Assembly: GCA_937901285.1 (NCBI GenBank)
Contig: CALCHI010000218.1
Location: forward strand, 1-10,839
Origin: UBA8437 sp003445035
Lineage (GTDB): Bacteria > Planctomycetota > Planctomycetia > Planctomycetales > Planctomycetaceae
Direction: 5' to 3'
DNA: 10,839 nucleotides
Shown: piece by piece, positions 7,324 to 10,839 of the stretch
Position numbering within the stretch: position 1 is the stretch's first letter
How the letters are laid out: every line of letters starts with the position of its first letter
Made by a program: the position numbers and the translations under genes
Notes under the pieces: generated by a model
What the model saw: only the letters and a program-made list of their open reading frames with translations
Told to the model about the DNA's origin: nothing
The model's database searches: none

Positions 7324-7332
7324 TTCCGACGC

Positions 7333-7770
7333 GTGAGTGACGACCGTTCAGAGCAGTTGCTGGAGGCCTACCGTGCCACGGCTTACCGGGCCGACGTGGG
7401 GGGCACGACCGTCGAGCTGAGGATCGGCGAACCGGCCGATGACTTGAGCGACCGGACCGGCGGTCAATCGGACATCGCGTGGGCATTCATTTCCGCAGCC
7501 AATCCCGGGTCGGAGCGACTGCCTCAGGAGGTCAATCTCTCGCGGCACCAGGCCCTGGAGGCGGAACTTGCCGGCCGGGGCTTCGATGTCTTTCCGGGAT
7601 GGGGTGTTCCCGACGGCGACGACTGGGAGCCGGAGATCAGCCTGCTGGTGCTGGGGATCGAACGTGACGACGCGGTGACGATCGGCCGCAGGTTCGAGCA
7701 GGTGGCGATCGTCTGTGGGCGAATCGGTGGCGTGGCCGAACTGGTGCAGTGCCTGGCGGAGGCGGACTAG
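7333..7770 (+). CDS. DUF3293 domain protein
   Basis: The product has 145 residues and starts with GTG. Almost the whole length matches what I recall of DUF3293: an N-terminal LEAYRATAY, then AFISAANPGSERLPQEVNLS with the conserved Asn-Pro, and a region with Leu-rich helices. A Trp-Glu segment (DDWEPEISLLVLGI) follows, then RRFEQVAIVC near the C-terminus. There is no signal peptide or membrane segment, so it should be cytoplasmic. The function of the family is unknown. The gene lies 19 bp after the exported orphan gene on the same strand and is probably the last gene of that operon. It may be a passenger rather than a functional partner, because it shares neither the location nor the fold of its neighbours. 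Upstream in-frame codons back to 6856 are read-through of another frame and are not part of this gene. Confidence 0.82.
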   Translation: MSDDRSEQLLEAYRATAYRADVGGTTVELRIGEPADDLSDRTGGQSDIAWAFISAANPGSERLPQEVNLSRHQALEAELAGRGFDVFPGWGVPDGDDWEPEISLLVLGIERDDAVTIGRRFEQVAIVCGRIGGVAELVQCLAEAD

Positions 7771-7932
7771 TCGGTGGTCCATCAACGGGACTCCGGGTTG
7801 TGTGCAGCCACAGGATCTCGAGACAGTTTTTCGATTCGCTGCTACAGCGAGAGGTGGACACTGGTTTGGTAAGCTGGGGGACGAGAAACCACGGCAATCG
7901 ACTGACACCCACGATGAGAACAGGAAGCAAAG
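7771..7932. other. Intergenic gap between DUF3293 and the lactonase-like gene
   Basis: The stretch is 162 bp long and holds no credible gene. It contains a small perfect hairpin, TCGCTG-CTA-CAGCGA (7836-7850). The hairpin is preceded by a TTTTT run, with no T-tract after it, so it is not a rightward intrinsic terminator. A TG-G-TAAGCT sequence (7868-7875) loosely resembles an extended -10 but lacks a -35. The gap length suggests a new transcription unit starts here. AGGAAG at 7922-7927 is the ribosome-binding site of the next gene. Confidence 0.4.
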
Positions 7933-9072
7933 ATGTCCGACCGATGGAAAAGCTCCGCGATGGCACTGGGATTGATCTGTAGCGTGATGGCGATGCCGTT
8001 GGCCGCGGACGATGAGTTGCTGGTCTTCGTGTCGGCCTTTGGCAAGGGCGACGCGGGAGCGATCCACGCTTTGCGGGTCGATACGAAAAGCGGGCAGGTG
8101 AAACCGGTCCACCGCACGACGAACGTCGAGAACCCGTTCTTCCTGGCCCTGTCTCCGAACCGCAAGTTCCTCTACTCGATCCACGCCGACGATTTCGGTG
8201 ACGATGTCAATGACGAGATCGCGGCGTTTCGGCTCGAGGGAGACACCGGTCGCATGAAGCTGATCAATCGCCAGTCGGCCCTGGGCACCACGGCCTGCTA
8301 CCTGGATGTCGACGCCACCGGTCGCACACTGGTCGTCGCCAACTACTCTTCGGGCAGTGTTGCTTCACTGCCGATCGGCAAGGATGGTTCGCTGGGGAAG
8401 GCGGCCACCTTCGTGCAGCACAAGGGTGGCAGCGTCAATCCCACTCGCCAGGCCGGACCACACGCCCACTGTTTTGTCATCAGCCCGGACAACCGTTTCG
8501 TGCTCTCGGCTGACCTCGGACTCGACCAGGTACTCAGCTACCGGCTCGATGACGACGATGCCAAGTTGACCATTCCGCGGCAGCCCTTCGTACGGACTCC
8601 GGCCGGTGCCGGCCCGCGTCACCTGACGTTTCACCCCAACGGTCGCTGGGTGTACGTGATTCACGAACTCTCCAACGCGGTGTCCGTGCTGGACTACAAC
8701 AAGAGAAGCGGGGTGTTGATTGAACGCCAGACTCTTTCGACACTGCCGGCCGACTTCGATGGCACCAGTCACTGTGCCGACGTGAAGGTGACCCCCGACG
8801 GGCGTTTCGTCTACGGGACCAACCGTGGTCACGATTCGATCGCCATCTACCGTGTCGGCAAGTCCGGCAAGCTGACGACGGTGGCGATCGTTCCCAGCCT
8901 GGGCAAGGGGCCGCAGAACCTGGCGATCACTCCCGACGGGCGATTGCTCTTGTGTGCCAACATGCCCAGCGGCAACGTGGCCGTATTCCGGATCGACAGC
9001 AAGAGTGGTCGACTGAAGTCGGTGGGCGATCCGATCAAGATCCCCAGTCCCTCGTGCATCATGATCCGCTAG
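7933..9072 (+). CDS. Exported lactonase family seven-bladed beta-propeller (6-phosphogluconolactonase-like)
   Basis: The product has 379 residues; AGGAAG lies 5 nt before the ATG. Residues 1-24 form a Sec-type signal peptide with cleavage near PLA-AD. The mature protein shows the regular blade spacing of the PF10282 lactonase family, with a repeated SPD/TPDGR turn followed by strand residues. Examples are LSPNRKFLYSIH, LDVDATGRTLVVANYSSGS, ISPDNRFVLSADLGLDQVLS, FHPNGRWVYVIHELSNAVSV, VTPDGRFVYGTNRGHDSIAI and ITPDGRLLLCAN. AGPHAHC and NRGHDSI are signature segments of the family. Cytosolic members such as E. coli YbhE hydrolyse 6-phosphogluconolactone. An exported copy cannot serve the pentose phosphate pathway, so it probably acts on another lactone or sugar, or only binds. 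It precedes the second DUF1501 gene by 96 bp and may be co-transcribed with it. Family is secure, substrate unknown. Confidence 0.92.
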   Translation: MSDRWKSSAMALGLICSVMAMPLAADDELLVFVSAFGKGDAGAIHALRVDTKSGQVKPVHRTTNVENPFFLALSPNRKFLYSIHADDFGDDVNDEIAAFRLEGDTGRMKLINRQSALGTTACYLDVDATGRTLVVANYSSGSVASLPIGKDGSLGKAATFVQHKGGSVNPTRQAGPHAHCFVISPDNRFVLSADLGLDQVLSYRLDDDDAKLTIPRQPFVRTPAGAGPRHLTFHPNGRWVYVIHELSNAVSVLDYNKRSGVLIERQTLSTLPADFDGTSHCADVKVTPDGRFVYGTNRGHDSIAIYRVGKSGKLTTVAIVPSLGKGPQNLAITPDGRLLLCANMPSGNVAVFRIDSKSGRLKSVGDPIKIPSPSCIMIR

Positions 9073-9168
9073 TCCCGGGACGAATCCGTGCTTGCCGTGA
9101 CCCGGTGATCGGATGACAATGCGTTCCTGTCGCCACGACCTGAGTCCCCAGGAGATGACTGACACGCG

Positions 9169-10659
9169 ATGCTGAGGATCCAGGGAAATCCCCGTACGCT
9201 CTGCGACGGACTGACCCGCCGCGACCTGCTCCAGGTCGGTGCGCTGGGGCCGCTGGGCATCGGGTTGGGCGATGTGATGGCGGCCGAATCCGCCGCATCG
9301 CAATCGCCCGGGCTGGGCTCGGCCAAGTCGTGCATCCTGCTGTTCCCCTACGGATCACCTCCCACCCACGAGACGTTCGACCCGAAGCCGGACGCGCCGG
9401 TCGAGATCCGGGGCGAACTGGGTTCGATCGAATCGAACCTGCCGGGGCTGAGGGTCTGCGAGTTGCTGCCGCGGGTCGCCGGTGTGATGGACAAGGTGAC
9501 CGTCGCCCGTTCGCTGACTCACCAGTACCCGCTCCACGGTGTGGCGTATGCCGTGACGGGGATCCCAACCTACACGCCGGCCCTGGAGACCAAGGCCCGG
9601 GACCTGAAGCACTGGCCCTATGTCGGCTCGGTGGTCGAATACCTCGACAGCCAGCAGGGTCTGCATCCGCCGAGCGGCATGCCGGGCAATCTTGGCCTGC
9701 CCTGGCTGATGAACTCGCAGACCGACAATCCGGCGGTCAACGCCGGTGTCTTTTCGGGGTTCCTCAACAACCGGTATGACCCGGTCTGGACCGACTTCGA
9801 CGGCCCGGGGCTGCACGTCGCTCCCAAGAACACGGTGCCACAGACCAAGAGATTCAAGAACCCGTTCGGTGGCACGACGCCTGAAGGGCGGTTCCGCATG
9901 TCGCCGGCGGCACGGCTGTCCAAGGACCTGTCGATCGAGCGGCTGGGCCTGAGACGTTCATTGCTCGAACAGTTCGAACGCGGACGCCGCGACCTGGACG
10001 CCAGCCTGGGGGTCCAGGCGATGGACCGGCAGCGGGAGGTGGCGATGTCGTTGCTGACCTCCAGCCGGGTTCTGGATGCCCTGGACATTGACCGTGAGCC
10101 ACGGGCGTTGCGTGAGCGTTACGGCATGACGCTGTTTGGCCAGACCTGCCTGGCCGCACGGCGGCTGATCGAATCGGGAGCGAGATTCGTGACGGTGTTG
10201 TGGGATTGTTTCGGCCAGTTTGCCAACGGGGCCTGGGACACTCACCAGTACCACTACCCCCGTCTGAAAGAACTGTTGCTGCCCGGTTTCGACCTGGCGT
10301 ATTCGGCACTGATCGAGGACATGTCGTCCCGGGGGCTGCTCGACGAGACGCTGGTGATGTGGATGAGCGAACACGGGCGGACGCCCAAGATCAACTCGAA
10401 GCCCGGTGGTGGCCGGGATCACTGGTCGCGGGCCTACACGGCGGTCGTCGCCGGTGGTGGCACGGCGGCCGGTCGCGTTGTCGGTCGGACCACCCCGGAC
10501 GGGGGCGACGTTCGCGAGACACCAATTTCTCCCAAGGACATGCAGGCCACGTTGTATCACCTGCTGGGTTACGATTCGCAGATGACGATGCCCGATCGCA
10601 ACGGGCAGCCGCACCCGATCGCCGGCACCGGCAGCCTGAGGCCAGAACTGTTGAGCTGA
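9169..10659 (+). CDS. Tat-exported DUF1501 protein, second and diverged paralogue
   Basis: The product has 496 residues. It begins with the usual family N-terminus (MLRIQGNPRTLCDGLTRRDL), carrying twin arginines R17-R18 and a Gly/Leu-rich core. The ribosome-binding site AGGAG (9150-9154) is 14 nt away, which is rather far. Family hallmarks are FDPKPDAPVEIRGELGSI (from about 70), HQYPLHG (118-124), W356-D-T-H359, E401-H-G-R-T-P and G415-R-D-H-W419. It differs from the paralogue at 3417-4694 in two places. WLDGG is replaced by FPYGSPP (59-65), so the Asp is missing, and EFGRTP becomes EHGRTP. It is also about 70 residues longer, mainly in an insertion after the HG motif (about 125-260). These differences suggest another subfamily with a changed metal site or substrate. 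It follows the lactonase gene by 96 bp. Full-length, with no frameshift seen. Confidence 0.92.
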   Translation: MLRIQGNPRTLCDGLTRRDLLQVGALGPLGIGLGDVMAAESAASQSPGLGSAKSCILLFPYGSPPTHETFDPKPDAPVEIRGELGSIESNLPGLRVCELLPRVAGVMDKVTVARSLTHQYPLHGVAYAVTGIPTYTPALETKARDLKHWPYVGSVVEYLDSQQGLHPPSGMPGNLGLPWLMNSQTDNPAVNAGVFSGFLNNRYDPVWTDFDGPGLHVAPKNTVPQTKRFKNPFGGTTPEGRFRMSPAARLSKDLSIERLGLRRSLLEQFERGRRDLDASLGVQAMDRQREVAMSLLTSSRVLDALDIDREPRALRERYGMTLFGQTCLAARRLIESGARFVTVLWDCFGQFANGAWDTHQYHYPRLKELLLPGFDLAYSALIEDMSSRGLLDETLVMWMSEHGRTPKINSKPGGGRDHWSRAYTAVVAGGGTAAGRVVGRTTPDGGDVRETPISPKDMQATLYHLLGYDSQMTMPDRNGQPHPIAGTGSLRPELLS

Positions 10660-10690
10660 CGACCCGGAGGATCCGGTCTCCTCGCTGCCA

Positions 10691-10699
10691 TGTTATACT
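10691..10699 (+). promoter_or_regulatory. Candidate extended -10 promoter element
   Basis: TGTTATACT fits the extended -10 form TGnTATAAT, with five of six core bases matching. It lies in the 86-bp gap after the DUF1501 gene. It would start transcription near 10706, about 40 nt before the GTG of the last gene. No clear -35 is seen at 16-18 bp, as is common for extended -10 promoters. The gap also suggests the last gene has its own promoter. Confidence 0.45.
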
Positions 10700-10745
10700 G
10701 TCGGGCCGAGCTCCCGCGTTCGGCCAGGACCCCGGAATTTCCGCT

Positions 10746-10839
10746 GTGATTATCAGCACATCGAATTCGCGAATCAGCCGACGTCGGGCGATGACATTGC
10801 TGGCCGGCGGTGGATTGGGACTCTCGCTCGAGGGGCTGC
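10746..10839 (+). CDS. N-terminus of a Tat-exported protein, probably DUF1501 or a related family (cut by the right edge)
   Basis: An open frame begins with GTG at 10746 and runs off the edge after 31 codons. It encodes polar residues followed by R-I-S-R-R-R-A-M-T-L-L and AGGGLGLSLEGL, a clear twin-arginine signal. The start is supported by GGAA (10734-10737) 8 nt upstream and by a promoter-like element at 10691-10699. ATG at 10791 lies after the arginines and would destroy the signal. The N-terminal style resembles other planctomycete DUF1501 proteins, but no mature domain is visible, so the family is a guess. Confidence 0.55.
   Translation, partial: MIISTSNSRISRRRAMTLLAGGGLGLSLEGL

Noticed and set aside
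6856..7332. Upstream in-frame extension of the DUF3293 protein
   Set aside because: It overlaps the orphan gene in another frame and has Arg/Ser/Thr/Trp-rich noise composition. The DUF3293 domain begins after the GTG at 7333.
7836..7850. Hairpin TCGCTG-CTA-CAGCGA considered as an intrinsic terminator
   Set aside because: The stem is only 6 bp and no T-tract follows it in the direction of transcription.
9075..9106. Separated CCGGG and CCCGG arms after the lactonase gene, considered as a terminator
   Set aside because: The arms are short and more than 20 bp apart, and there is no T-tract.
9155..9175. Tiny ATG frame (six codons) overlapping the start of the second DUF1501 gene
   Set aside because: The AGGAG abuts its ATG with no spacing, so it is unlikely to be translated. 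It is more likely a chance ATG.
8365..9303. Minus-strand open frame of 312 residues
   Set aside because: It lies opposite the clearly recognisable lactonase family gene and the start of the DUF1501 gene, and shows no domain of its own.

Overview
The window looks like a chromosomal fragment from a member of the Planctomycetota. It is GC-rich and densely coding. It carries protein families that are strongly expanded in that phylum: the planctomycete cytochrome/DUF1549-DUF1553 family, the DUF1587/DUF1592 cytochrome family with a LamG domain, several DUF1501 proteins with twin-arginine export signals, a WD40 protein and an exported seven-bladed lactonase-like propeller. Family names come from reading the translations by eye. 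No database search was run.

Layout. On the minus strand, from the left edge to about 1562, lies the N-terminal two-thirds or so of a large exported protein: signal peptide, LamG, a CxxCH haem motif, DUF1587, then the start of DUF1592. It has no ATG start and runs off the left edge. A divergent intergenic region of about 180 bp follows, with two short perfect inverted repeats and a dense cluster of GATC sites. From 1740 to 7770 five plus-strand genes lie close together (gaps of 36, 25, 92 and 18 bp), each with a recognisable Shine-Dalgarno sequence: DUF1549/DUF1553, DUF1501, WD40, an exported protein of unknown function (possibly a propeller), and a small DUF3293 protein. After a 162-bp gap come an exported lactonase-type beta-propeller (7933-9072) and a second, diverged DUF1501 protein (9169-10659). 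A candidate extended -10 promoter (10691-10699) precedes the first 31 codons of another Tat-exported protein, which is cut by the right edge.

How the genes may work together. Pairing a DUF1549/DUF1553 cytochrome-like protein with a Tat-exported DUF1501 protein is a recurrent planctomycete arrangement of unknown biochemical role. Here the pair is extended by a WD40 protein without an export signal, an exported orphan protein and DUF3293. A divergent LamG-cytochrome gene lies upstream, and a lactonase-DUF1501 pair downstream. The likeliest reading is an uncharacterised exported redox or hydrolytic module, perhaps acting on polysaccharide or another polymer, but no substrate can be read from the sequence. 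I saw no RNA genes, insertion sequences, CRISPR arrays or convincing intrinsic terminators.
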